Of a stretch of DNA of 64,000 nt, positions 7,976-13,882 are shown in pieces; within the stretch, counting starts at the first letter, position 1, and every line of letters begins with the position of its first letter. This stretch comes from Lacinutrix algicola (GTDB lineage Bacteria; Bacteroidota; Bacteroidia; Flavobacteriales; Flavobacteriaceae), in the NCBI RefSeq assembly GCF_001418085.1, contig NZ_LIQH01000038.1, positions 186,001-250,000 on the forward strand, given 5' to 3'. A program made the position numbers and the translations under genes. The notes below the pieces were generated by a model that saw only the letters and a list, made by a program, of their open reading frames with translations, did no database searches and was not told the DNA's origin.

Positions 7976-8743
7976 CTATTTCAAAACTTTAACTACATTG
8001 TCTAAATAATCCACAGTAAGTTTAAATTCAACAATGTTATTCGGGAAATATTCATCCATTTGAGTTCTCAAATCAATGAAAGGTTGAAGTTGGCTATTAT
8101 CATTTGCCATTCCTTCAATTACAGAAATTGATATTTCGTACTTATTCTCATTTTTTTCTGCGTAAACATATTTGGCTACTGATAAGTCAAAAAATCCAGT
8201 TTCTCTAAAACCCTCGGCAATCCTATCAATTTCCTTTTCAGATATATTTTCTTCATTAAAAGCGATTTCGTGTTTAACATTCAATCCGTAAGTTTTTGTT
8301 GAGATATTTGCTTGTTCAATTGTGTCTGAAGTATAAGCAATGGCGAAAATCGGTAATATTGTAATTAATAGTCCGATTATTGAAATTCCAATTACTCTCC
8401 ACCAACTATGTATTAAACCACCTGAACTTATATGTTCATTAGATTCAACTTCTTGGTATTTTTTAAATAAACCATAAGCAATTGCAGAATATACAATTGG
8501 TATAATTTGATTAGGAATATTTATATTTTCAGGTATTAAAAAAATTCCACCAAAAATTATAATTGTCACAATAATTGTAATTATCCAAGTTGGCTTTACT
8601 TTTTCAGGCTGACCAATTGTTTTGAAGTTTTCAGAAAGTAAATATCCTGCGACTAAAGGACCTCCTAAAAATGTTCCAACCCAAAAAGTTTTGTCCTTAA
8701 ATATTTTTCCTTTTGGAATTGAATTTTCGATAGTTTCGTTCAT
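7976..8743 (-). CDS. Membrane protein of cassette C2, unknown function
   Basis: This 255-residue protein has about four predicted transmembrane segments (near residues 20-40, 50-70, 80-95 and 115-140), followed by a soluble, probably periplasmic C-terminal domain of about 110 residues. It has no signal peptide. The family is not recognised. It is the only gene of cassette C2. Hydrophobic stretches such as PTWIITIIVTIIIFGGIFLI show the membrane location directly. Confidence 0.6.
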   Translation of the reverse strand: MNETIENSIPKGKIFKDKTFWVGTFLGGPLVAGYLLSENFKTIGQPEKVKPTWIITIIVTIIIFGGIFLIPENINIPNQIIPIVYSAIAYGLFKKYQEVESNEHISSGGLIHSWWRVIGISIIGLLITILPIFAIAYTSDTIEQANISTKTYGLNVKHEIAFNEENISEKEIDRIAEGFRETGFFDLSVAKYVYAEKNENKYEISISVIEGMANDNSQLQPFIDLRTQMDEYFPNNIVEFKLTVDYLDNVVKVLK

Positions 8744-8761
8744 TTTTCTTTAATTGGCTAT

Positions 8762-8886
8762 AACGTTGTTGTGTATGGTTTGTTGCGTGGTTAAGTAGTA
8801 AATTTAGTAAATAAAACACTAACCAAGAAAGTCCCAAAGGACTTTCGTAAGTAAGCGATTACCAGCAATAAATTATACACGGTGTT
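8762..8886 (-). repeat. attC-like site closing cassette C1
   Basis: This 125-bp imperfect palindrome is the most divergent of the short class. Its arms are GTGTATGGTTTGTTGC and GCAATAAATTATACAC, with an A-T to T-A swap relative to the other sites that keeps pairing. The apical hairpin is GAAAGTCC-CAAA-GGACTTTC. GTTGGCAAC is complementary to the start of C1 near 9496-9504. Confidence 0.85.
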
Positions 8887-8905
8887 GCCAACTGGTTTTT
8901 CTTTC

Positions 8906-9106
8906 CTATGTTTTTTTAATATGACTGTAAACATCATTTATATGGATTGAAATTCGGTCATTTTGTCCCATTTCATCAATTTCAATATACAATCTTGGGT
9001 CATCTATTGATATTACTGTCCAATATAAATCGTAATTTGGTTGATAATCTAATTTAAAGTAAACTTCATCTCCGACACTTATGTCTCCAATTTTATATTT
9101 TCCCAT
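8906..9106 (-). CDS. Small unknown protein of cassette C1 (second gene)
   Basis: This 66-residue acidic protein is predicted to be all beta (KIGDISVGDEVYFKLD, then WTVISIDDPRLYIEI and RISIHINDVYSHI). It resembles small SH3/Tudor-like barrels, but no family is recognised. It starts 5 bases after the stop of the preceding gene, so the two form an operon inside cassette C1. This is the cassette closest to the integrase and therefore the one expected to be newest and best expressed. Confidence 0.6.
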   Translation of the reverse strand: MGKYKIGDISVGDEVYFKLDYQPNYDLYWTVISIDDPRLYIEIDEMGQNDRISIHINDVYSHIKKT

Positions 9107-9111
9107 AATAA

Positions 9112-9465
9112 TTATTTTTTTAAATCTACTATTTTATCAAGTCCTAAATTTACAATATTCATTAATTCAGCAGTTGTACTTAAATTTTCAAGCTCACTAT
9201 TTAAACTTGCAAAAAAATCAGATTCGTTTGAAAATGGTTTCGTTTTTGAAGCTTTCAAAAGTGCTTTTGAAATATAAGTTTTTACTTTTTCAAATTGTTT
9301 TTCAAATGAACCTAAATGTTTCGCAAAAGTTTCACCACGTTCCATTGTCATTGCATTCTGCATAAAGCACAAGTCAGCTCCATTTCTCATTCCTCTTTGA
9401 CAGTTATATGCGTTTCTAACGAGCATTTCATATCTCATAGATTTAGTATATTCATCTTTACTCAT
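9112..9465 (-). CDS. Helical unknown protein of cassette C1 (first gene)
   Basis: This 117-residue protein is probably all alpha-helical with two cysteines near residues 23 and 33. The function is not recognised. Its start lies 38 bases inside the cassette, downstream of the attI-like region and its promoter-like box at 9537-9544, so it is the first gene transcribed from the array promoter. Pairing with the small beta protein at 8906-9106 could indicate a two-component module such as toxin-antitoxin or effector-immunity, but I see no diagnostic motif. Confidence 0.6.
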   Translation of the reverse strand: MSKDEYTKSMRYEMLVRNAYNCQRGMRNGADLCFMQNAMTMERGETFAKHLGSFEKQFEKVKTYISKALLKASKTKPFSNESDFFASLNSELENLSTTAELMNIVNLGLDKIVDLKK

Positions 9466-9514
9466 ATTTTCAATTTTTAGTTCTTCGTTTAACTTGTTGG
9501 CAACAATTGTATAT

Positions 9515-9528
9515 AGAACATATGTTCT
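9515..9528. promoter_or_regulatory. 14-bp perfect palindrome downstream of array promoter
   Basis: AGAACATATGTTCT is self-complementary. It lies just downstream of the predicted array promoter, near the expected start of transcription, so it could be an operator or an integrase-binding site. Its core AACATATGTT recurs at 9555-9564. Confidence 0.45.
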
Positions 9529-9536
9529 TTTACACT

Positions 9537-9544
9537 CAAATATA
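9537..9544 (-). promoter_or_regulatory. Candidate cassette-array promoter (Pc)
   Basis: On the minus strand this reads TATATTTG, a full match to the Bacteroidota -7 consensus TAnnTTTG. It lies 72 bp upstream of the first cassette gene and reads into the array. No clear -33 TTG is seen, because the upstream DNA is the 32-bp AT-rich palindrome. Confidence 0.5.
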
Positions 9545-9575
9545 AGATATATATAACATATGTTGTATATATCTT
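9544..9575. promoter_or_regulatory. 32-bp near-perfect palindrome after integrase stop
   Basis: The arms AAGATATATATAACAT and ATGTTGTATATATCTT match at all but one pair of positions. It begins 9 bases after the integrase stop codon. It could act as an AT-rich terminator, as an operator over the upstream part of Pc, or as part of attI. Confidence 0.45.
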
Positions 9576-9583
9576 TTATGTTG

Positions 9584-10714
9584 CTAACTATCTAGTGGAT
9601 TCTTGATTTGTTTAAAAGTAGTCATAGCAACGTGTGTGTAAATTTCTGTTGTTTTGGTTGAGCTGTGACCTAATAATACCTGAATTTGTCTTATATCGGT
9701 ACCTCCTTCGAAAAGATGAGTTGCAAAACTGTGTCTTAACATGTGCGGTGTTACAGTAGTTTGTATTTTAGCTTTTTTTGCAGCATTAGTTACTACTTTC
9801 CCAACGCTTTGTCCAGAATATTTTCCTCCATTCATTCCTTCAAAAACATAAAAACTTGGTTTCCATTGTTTGTAATAGTTTCGTAAATCTGTTAATAAGG
9901 TATATGAAAGTATAGTGTAGCGATCTTTTTTACCTTTCGCAGCTTCAATACGAATGAGCATTCTTTTACTTTCAATATCAGATAATTTTAAATTAACTAA
10001 CTCGTTTCTTCGAATTCCTGAGGAATAGAGAAGACTAACAATGCATTTATGTTTCAAATTATTGGTGTTTGCTATAATTTTCAGAACATCATCCTTTGAG
10101 ATAACCTTTGGTAATTTCTTTTCTTTTCTAGGTCTTTCTATCTGATAAAATCTGTTTGGCATACCTAGGACAGATTCATAATAAAATTTTATACTATTTA
10201 TGGCTATATTGATGTAAGAGTCAGATTTATTTTCTTGAATTAGTTTCAGTATATAATTTCTAATATCATTTTCATTTATTTCAATAAGTTTCTTTGAGTG
10301 ATAATAGTTTATGAATGCTTCAAAGGCAAGAATATATGCTTTTACAGTATTGTTTGCGTATTTTTTTAATTCTAGTTTGTCTAAATATTGAGTAGGACAA
10401 AGGCGGAAATTTTCTGGCACGATCCTTTTTCTAAACCAAGTGATATCAATTGGTTCACTATTTTTATTTATCGGTTTTTTATCAAAAAAATAATTGCAAT
10501 TTACCCAAACTACACCACTAAGGGTTTTGAAAACTGTATCAAGGTTTTCTTTAGAATTTAAAATGTAAGCCATATTAAATTCATTGCTCCATTTTACATC
10601 AGGTAATTGTTTAACAAGAGCATGAATAACTTTATCGGTATTGAATTGAAGACCGATATACCGCTCGTTTCTAATTAAAAGATGCTTTAAAGTCACGTTT
10701 CTACCTTTTTCCAT
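9584..10714 (-). CDS. Tyrosine recombinase, probable cassette integrase
   Basis: This is a 376-residue XerC/D-type tyrosine recombinase. Residues 1-110 form an N-terminal extension common in flavobacterial integrases, 110-190 a SAM-like core-binding domain, and 205-370 the catalytic domain. Visible catalytic residues are R235 (SSGIRRNEL), K260 (AKGKKDR), H324 and R327 (HMLRHSF), H350 (LLGHSS) and nucleophile Y359 (IYTHV). The span from R235 to H324 is 89 residues. In XerD it is about 96 and in IntI1 about 131, so the IntI-specific insertion is absent. The C-terminal IKNPLD resembles the SPLD ending of IntI1. It ends at the attI-like site and is oriented with the cassettes. Its role in moving them is inferred from position. 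Confidence 0.85.
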   Translation of the reverse strand: MEKGRNVTLKHLLIRNERYIGLQFNTDKVIHALVKQLPDVKWSNEFNMAYILNSKENLDTVFKTLSGVVWVNCNYFFDKKPINKNSEPIDITWFRKRIVPENFRLCPTQYLDKLELKKYANNTVKAYILAFEAFINYYHSKKLIEINENDIRNYILKLIQENKSDSYINIAINSIKFYYESVLGMPNRFYQIERPRKEKKLPKVISKDDVLKIIANTNNLKHKCIVSLLYSSGIRRNELVNLKLSDIESKRMLIRIEAAKGKKDRYTILSYTLLTDLRNYYKQWKPSFYVFEGMNGGKYSGQSVGKVVTNAAKKAKIQTTVTPHMLRHSFATHLFEGGTDIRQIQVLLGHSSTKTTEIYTHVAMTTFKQIKNPLDS

Positions 10715-10763
10715 AAATTGCTATTTCATGCAAAGTAATGGATGTAAATGATTTAAGTGTATC

Positions 10764-10786
10764 TTATACGAATAGGATACGTATAA
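10764..10786. promoter_or_regulatory. Inverted repeat between integrase and divergent gene
   Basis: TTATACG and CGTATAA form a 7-bp inverted repeat with a 9-base spacer. They overlap a second pair, GTATC and GATAC. The site lies 50 bp upstream of the integrase start and 22 bp upstream of the divergent zinc-ribbon gene, so it could be a shared operator. Confidence 0.4.
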
Positions 10787-10807
10787 TATGCGTTTAACAT
10801 CAGGGAT

Positions 10808-11185
10808 ATGAGATTTAATAAAACTTGCTTACAATGTGATAGTGAATTAACAGGTAGGACTGATAAAAAATTTTGTGATTCACAATGTAAAAGCGCCTAT
10901 CAATATCAACGAGCAAAAAAGGAGCCTGAACGTTTTTATAATAAAGTGGACAACCAATTAAAACTTAACCGTAAAATTCTCAAAGAATATAATAAAGGTG
11001 GCAAGGTAACAGTGCGAACTGAAGTTTTAAATAAAAGAGGATTTAATCCTAATTTTTTCACTCACTATTGGAAAAATAAAAGAGGTGAGGTTTATTTATT
11101 TGTTTACGAATTCGGCTTTTTTAAATTAAACGAAAATAATAAAGAGAAATACCTGTTAGTCATTTGGCAAGATTATATGTCTTAA
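10808..11185 (+). CDS. Zinc-ribbon protein, divergent to the integrase
   Basis: This 125-residue protein has an N-terminal zinc ribbon with ligands CLQC and CDSQC (residues about 7-10 and 23-27), followed by a basic stretch (AYQYQRAKKEP) and a C-terminal mixed alpha/beta region. The pattern suggests a small DNA- or RNA-binding protein. Its function is unknown. It is transcribed away from the integrase with an inverted repeat in the shared 93-bp upstream region, so it may help to control the integrase. Confidence 0.65.
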   Translation: MRFNKTCLQCDSELTGRTDKKFCDSQCKSAYQYQRAKKEPERFYNKVDNQLKLNRKILKEYNKGGKVTVRTEVLNKRGFNPNFFTHYWKNKRGEVYLFVYEFGFFKLNENNKEKYLLVIWQDYMS

Positions 11186-11884
11186 AATTACTGAGTTTTA
11201 TATTAAAGCTAATTGTTAATTTAAATAATTCGTATAGTTCTATTAAAATTTAAAACCCTTGGGTAAAGAATCTTCGGTATCTTTATTAACGAAATTTACT
11301 TGATAATTTATTGTGTTAATTTCACTATTTCCATTCTGGATTTTGGGAAAGAACAAAAAGTTTTAGTAGATAAAAGGTTTAACCAACAGAAAGAAAGTAT
11401 GTCTACACTATAAATAGCCACTATTCATAATTCATATAAGATTATTGCTGGATTATTATAAAGTTGACAATAAAGCCAATCAGCACATTTCCTTCCATTT
11501 CGTAAAAACTACATTCCAGAAAAAGAGCTTCTTTAGCAAAGGTCTTGGACATTATCCAACCTTTTGACTTTCCATTTCGTTAACCCTTTCCGCTGCTCTG
11601 GAAAGGAACACTCTATTCCAAGTAAAAAGCGTGAATCAAGTCCGCTTAATAGGAATAAAAATTTATTTGCGTTTTGTTCCACTTCCTATGATTCTGTATT
11701 TCACAAAGAATTTAGGTTCACATCCTAAGCCACAACTGATATACCCTTTTTTTGACGGCAAAACAACAACATTCAGCTTTGAACGACAACATAACCAGGC
11801 TCGTACCTCGCACTTTTTATATGTCTAAACAAAGCTGAATATCGAAAGCACTAAGCAACAAAAAAAGGTAACAGCGGTGGCTCT
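11186..11884. other. 700-bp region without convincing genes, with inverted repeats
   Basis: No ORF here looks real. A 65-codon frame at 11631-11828 has no family resemblance and poor composition. Structure seen: a hairpin CTTTCC-(8 nt)-GGAAAG near 11587-11606, and an 11-bp perfect inverted repeat ATTCAGCTTTG (11771-11781) / CAAAGCTGAAT (11830-11840) with a 48-base loop. Base composition is more balanced than in the neighbouring DNA. A structured RNA or the leader of the element's ssb operon is possible. Confidence 0.4.
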
Positions 11885-12019
11885 ATGGGAAGTAAATCTA
11901 AAATGAATCTTATGAAATCTTACAAAATCAATAAAAAGGAAGCGGAACAAAAGTTAAAAAAACAAAATAAGGAAAACGCTCGGGATATAATAAGTAAATC
12001 AATTTCAAAGCCTTTTTGA
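11885..12019 (+). CDS. Small lysine-rich protein upstream of ssb
   Basis: This 44-codon ORF starts ATG at 11885 and stops TGA at 12017-12019. The peptide is highly basic (lysine and asparagine rich) with the pattern of one amphipathic helix. It lies 42 bp upstream of ssb on the same strand. No family is recognised. It could be a real small protein of the conjugative element or an open stretch in a leader. Confidence 0.35.
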   Translation: MGSKSKMNLMKSYKINKKEAEQKLKKQNKENARDIISKSISKPF

Positions 12020-12061
12020 ATAGTTCAAATAGGTAAATATTAATCTTTAAATTTTTTAATT

Positions 12062-12415
12062 ATGAGTACTCTAAGAAACAAAGTACAGTTAATTGGCAAC
12101 GTAGGAAACGAGCCAGAAATCACAAACCTTGAAAGTGGAAAGAAAGTTGCGAAATTTTCAATCGCTACCAATGAGTCTTACAAAGATTCTAATGGCGAAA
12201 AAGTGACAAACACCCAATGGCACAATATTGTGGCTTGGGGAAAGATTGCCGAAATCGTTGAAAAATATGTAGGCAAAGGAAAAGAAGTTGCGTTAGAGGG
12301 AAAATTGACCTCACGCTCGTATGAAACCAAAGAGGGAGAAAAAAGATACGTTACAGAAGTAGTCGTAGATGAAATCTTGCTTTTAGGAATTAAAGGCGAT
12401 AACGCTACAGAATAA
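12062..12415 (+). CDS. ssb: Single-stranded DNA-binding protein
   Basis: This 117-residue SSB consists of one OB fold. Hallmarks are the start MSTLRNKVQLIGNVG, the strand KVAKFSIATNE and the conserved TQWHNIVAWGKIAEI segment with the tryptophans that stack on DNA. The long acidic C-terminal tail of chromosomal SSBs is reduced to a few residues (GDNATE), typical of copies carried by mobile elements. It would protect the transferred single strand during conjugation. It heads a plus-strand group with 12494-13083. Confidence 0.92.
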   Translation: MSTLRNKVQLIGNVGNEPEITNLESGKKVAKFSIATNESYKDSNGEKVTNTQWHNIVAWGKIAEIVEKYVGKGKEVALEGKLTSRSYETKEGEKRYVTEVVVDEILLLGIKGDNATE

Positions 12416-12493
12416 CTAAAAATTAAAAGAGAGCGTTCCTGTCGAAAAGTGCGCTCTCTTTTTTCATTATTAATCGTATTAAATAGAAAAACA

Positions 12494-12874
12494 ATGAATG
12501 ATAAAGGTAATAAAATTAAAGCCGATTTACAACATTTTTGCGGTACAGAAATGTTCTTTAAAATTCCATTAATTGGAACTCGGTTTACAGACGGATTAAA
12601 ATATTTAGCAAACGAAGCACAATGCTTTTGGTTAATTACAGATGCATCTGTAATTGCAAAAAGTCTATTGAATAGAAGTGAATTTATAACGGTAGATTTT
12701 AAGCGACTTTCTGAAAAAGAACAGTTTGAAAAGCAATGTGAAGCCATCATTAAATATAGCGATGGAAACGATAAAATTTTTGAAACACATCGTTATAATG
12801 TAACCGATTTTCCATTGGATGAATTGCGTTTATTTTTTGTGAATAATACGCTAATGCTTCCGAGTGAATATTAA
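12494..12874 (+). CDS. DUF6876-like protein of the conjugative element
   Basis: This protein of about 126 residues shows the pattern of the DUF6876 family found on Bacteroidota mobile elements (TDGLKYLANEAQCFWLITDAS). The function is unknown. An in-frame frame extends upstream to 12449, but the ATG at 12494 gives the conserved start and leaves a normal gap after ssb. It is probably co-transcribed with ssb. Confidence 0.65.
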   Translation: MNDKGNKIKADLQHFCGTEMFFKIPLIGTRFTDGLKYLANEAQCFWLITDASVIAKSLLNRSEFITVDFKRLSEKEQFEKQCEAIIKYSDGNDKIFETHRYNVTDFPLDELRLFFVNNTLMLPSEY

Positions 12875-12885
12875 CTTTTTTGGTT

Positions 12886-13083
12886 ATGGTATATCTCAAT
12901 TACACAAACCTCGATAACGAAACACAACAACGTTTGGTTTCGGTTTCCAAAAAAGATGTTGAACATAAATTTGGAAATGATTTGAAGCGATATGCAGAAG
13001 AACATCATTTAGAATATGATACTCTTTTGGAAGAAGAAGCAATAAGAAATCTATATTCTTACGACTTTGTATTTAGTATTTAA
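12886..13083 (+). CDS. Small conserved protein downstream of DUF6876 gene
   Basis: This acidic protein of about 65 residues (YLNYTNLDNETQQRLVS, then YAEEHHLEYDTLLEEEA) is not recognised by function. I take the ATG at 12886 as start rather than a TTG at 12880. It lies 11 bp after the preceding stop and is followed by a terminator, so it ends the ssb operon. Confidence 0.6.
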   Translation: MVYLNYTNLDNETQQRLVSVSKKDVEHKFGNDLKRYAEEHHLEYDTLLEEEAIRNLYSYDFVFSI

Positions 13084-13101
13084 ACAACACTTATTAACCT
13101 C

Positions 13102-13132
13102 AGGACCTTTAATTTTTTAGAGGTCTTTTTTT
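13102..13132 (+). terminator. Terminator of the ssb operon
   Basis: AGGACCT and AGGTCT(T) can pair around a T-rich loop and are followed directly by a run of T. It lies 19 bp after the last stop codon of the plus-strand group. Confidence 0.6.
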
Positions 13133-13249
13133 ACACTCTCATTTTATATTCTGCAACAAAATGAGTTATTCTTTAAAGATACTTTTAAACTTCTATAATT
13201 AAACTCTTAAAAAATCGAATTACAATTATTAACGGTAAAAAAGCCATTA

Positions 13250-13465
13250 CATTTTTGGATGGAATGGTATTTTTTTTGTCCAGCGCGCTGGACGAAAAGG
13301 AATAGCAAGAGGGTAACACGCTGACGCGATGTTTCAGTTTTTATTTTATCAAAAACACTAGTAAAATTAATGCTTAACAGCGATTTATTGTTTTGGTTTT
13401 TGAAATTTAAGCATCGTTTTTCACGGAAAAATGCTGTCAGCCCAATAAAAACAATAAATTTTTCA
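13250..13465. other. Candidate oriT / mobilisation leader region
   Basis: This non-coding stretch just upstream of the mobilisation genes contains a perfect 16-bp palindrome (13278-13293, core CCAGCGCGCTGG). A GC-richer segment AGCAAGAGGGTAACACGCTG follows. Nested inverted repeats come next: ATTTATTGTTTT (about 13383-13394) with AAAACAATAAAT (about 13447-13458) enclosing a hairpin at 13411-13434. Origins of transfer in Bacteroidota elements usually lie immediately upstream of the mob genes. No nick site can be assigned by eye. Confidence 0.5.
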
Positions 13466-13472
13466 AGGAAAA

Positions 13473-13871
13473 ATGGATAAAGGATATGAAAAAGAACGAT
13501 TTGATAGCTTAAGTATTAAAACTTCGGTAGCTAAAAAATTCAATGGATTTTGTAGAAAAATGTCACTGTCGAAATCTATGACGTTATTAGTTATGATTGC
13601 TTTTTTTGAAGAAAATGGAATTTCACCACACGAATCCATAGGTCCAAAAATGCAGACGCTAGAGGCTTTAATTAAGAAACGAATCAATGGTGTTATTGCC
13701 ATAATGAAAGACATAGAAAAGAACCAAACTAAACCGACTGTAGCCATGATGCAATCTCTTTTTAAGGAGATTGAACCACCAATAAAGAAATTGATTTTAG
13801 AGAAGAAAACACCAGAGCAAAAGAATCCAGTACGTTTTCGAGAAAAGCGAGAAACAGATAACGAATTATAA
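13473..13871 (+). CDS. BfmA/BtgA-family mobilisation protein
   Basis: This 132-residue protein has an N-terminal segment (VAKKFNGFCRKMSLSKSMTL) that looks like a ribbon-helix-helix DNA-binding motif, followed by helical and basic regions. This matches the BfmA/BtgA mobilisation proteins of Bacteroidota. They bind oriT and recruit the relaxase. It is followed 11 bp later by the DUF5712 relaxase-like gene and preceded by the candidate oriT, which supports the role. Confidence 0.8.
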   Translation: MDKGYEKERFDSLSIKTSVAKKFNGFCRKMSLSKSMTLLVMIAFFEENGISPHESIGPKMQTLEALIKKRINGVIAIMKDIEKNQTKPTVAMMQSLFKEIEPPIKKLILEKKTPEQKNPVRFREKRETDNEL

Positions 13872-13882
13872 AAATTATAGAA

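Larger units (their letters stand above)
1..9590 (-). mobile_element. Integron-like gene cassette array
   Basis: Ten cassettes (C1 next to the integrase to C10 at the window edge) lie head to tail on the minus strand. Boundaries inferred from the G^TT crossover are C1 8764-9503, C2 7841-8763, C3 6922-7840, C4 5989-6921, C5 5262-5988, C6 4192-5261, C7 3465-4191, C8 2514-3464, C9 1491-2513 and C10 from 1490 past the window edge. Each complete cassette holds one or two genes and ends in a long imperfect palindrome. The first 7-10 bases of each cassette are complementary to the bases just before its own palindrome. This is the logic of integron cassettes with attC sites. The integrase sits at one end and all genes read away from it. 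Seen directly: repeats, complementarity and orientation. Inferred: recombination activity. Confidence 0.85.
9496..9590 (-). other. attI-like insertion site between integrase and first cassette
   Basis: On the minus strand this starts at the integrase stop codon with GTTAGCAAC and ends at ACAATTG^TTGCCAAC, where cassette C1 begins. The last G and the following TT correspond to the crossover seen at every attC-like site. The region contains two palindromes (9515-9528 and 9544-9575) that share the core AACATATGTT, and a TAnnTTTG box between them. It does not itself form the long attC-like palindrome, as expected for an attI. Confidence 0.65.

Noticed and set aside
1489-8886. CRISPR array
   Set aside because: Repeats are 125-185 bp, imperfect and palindromic, and the spacing of about 600-950 bp is filled by genes. 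No cas genes are seen.
1489-8886. Transposon or MITE insertions between genes
   Set aside because: The border complementarity is inverted and within each cassette, not a direct target-site duplication, and all sites have one orientation relative to the genes.
11631-11828. 65-codon ORF
   Set aside because: No family resemblance, unusual composition, and it overlaps one arm of an inverted repeat in a region without other coding signal.
12449-12493. Upstream extension of the DUF6876-like gene
   Set aside because: The extra 15 residues are hydrophobic and not in the family pattern; the ATG at 12494 is the better start.
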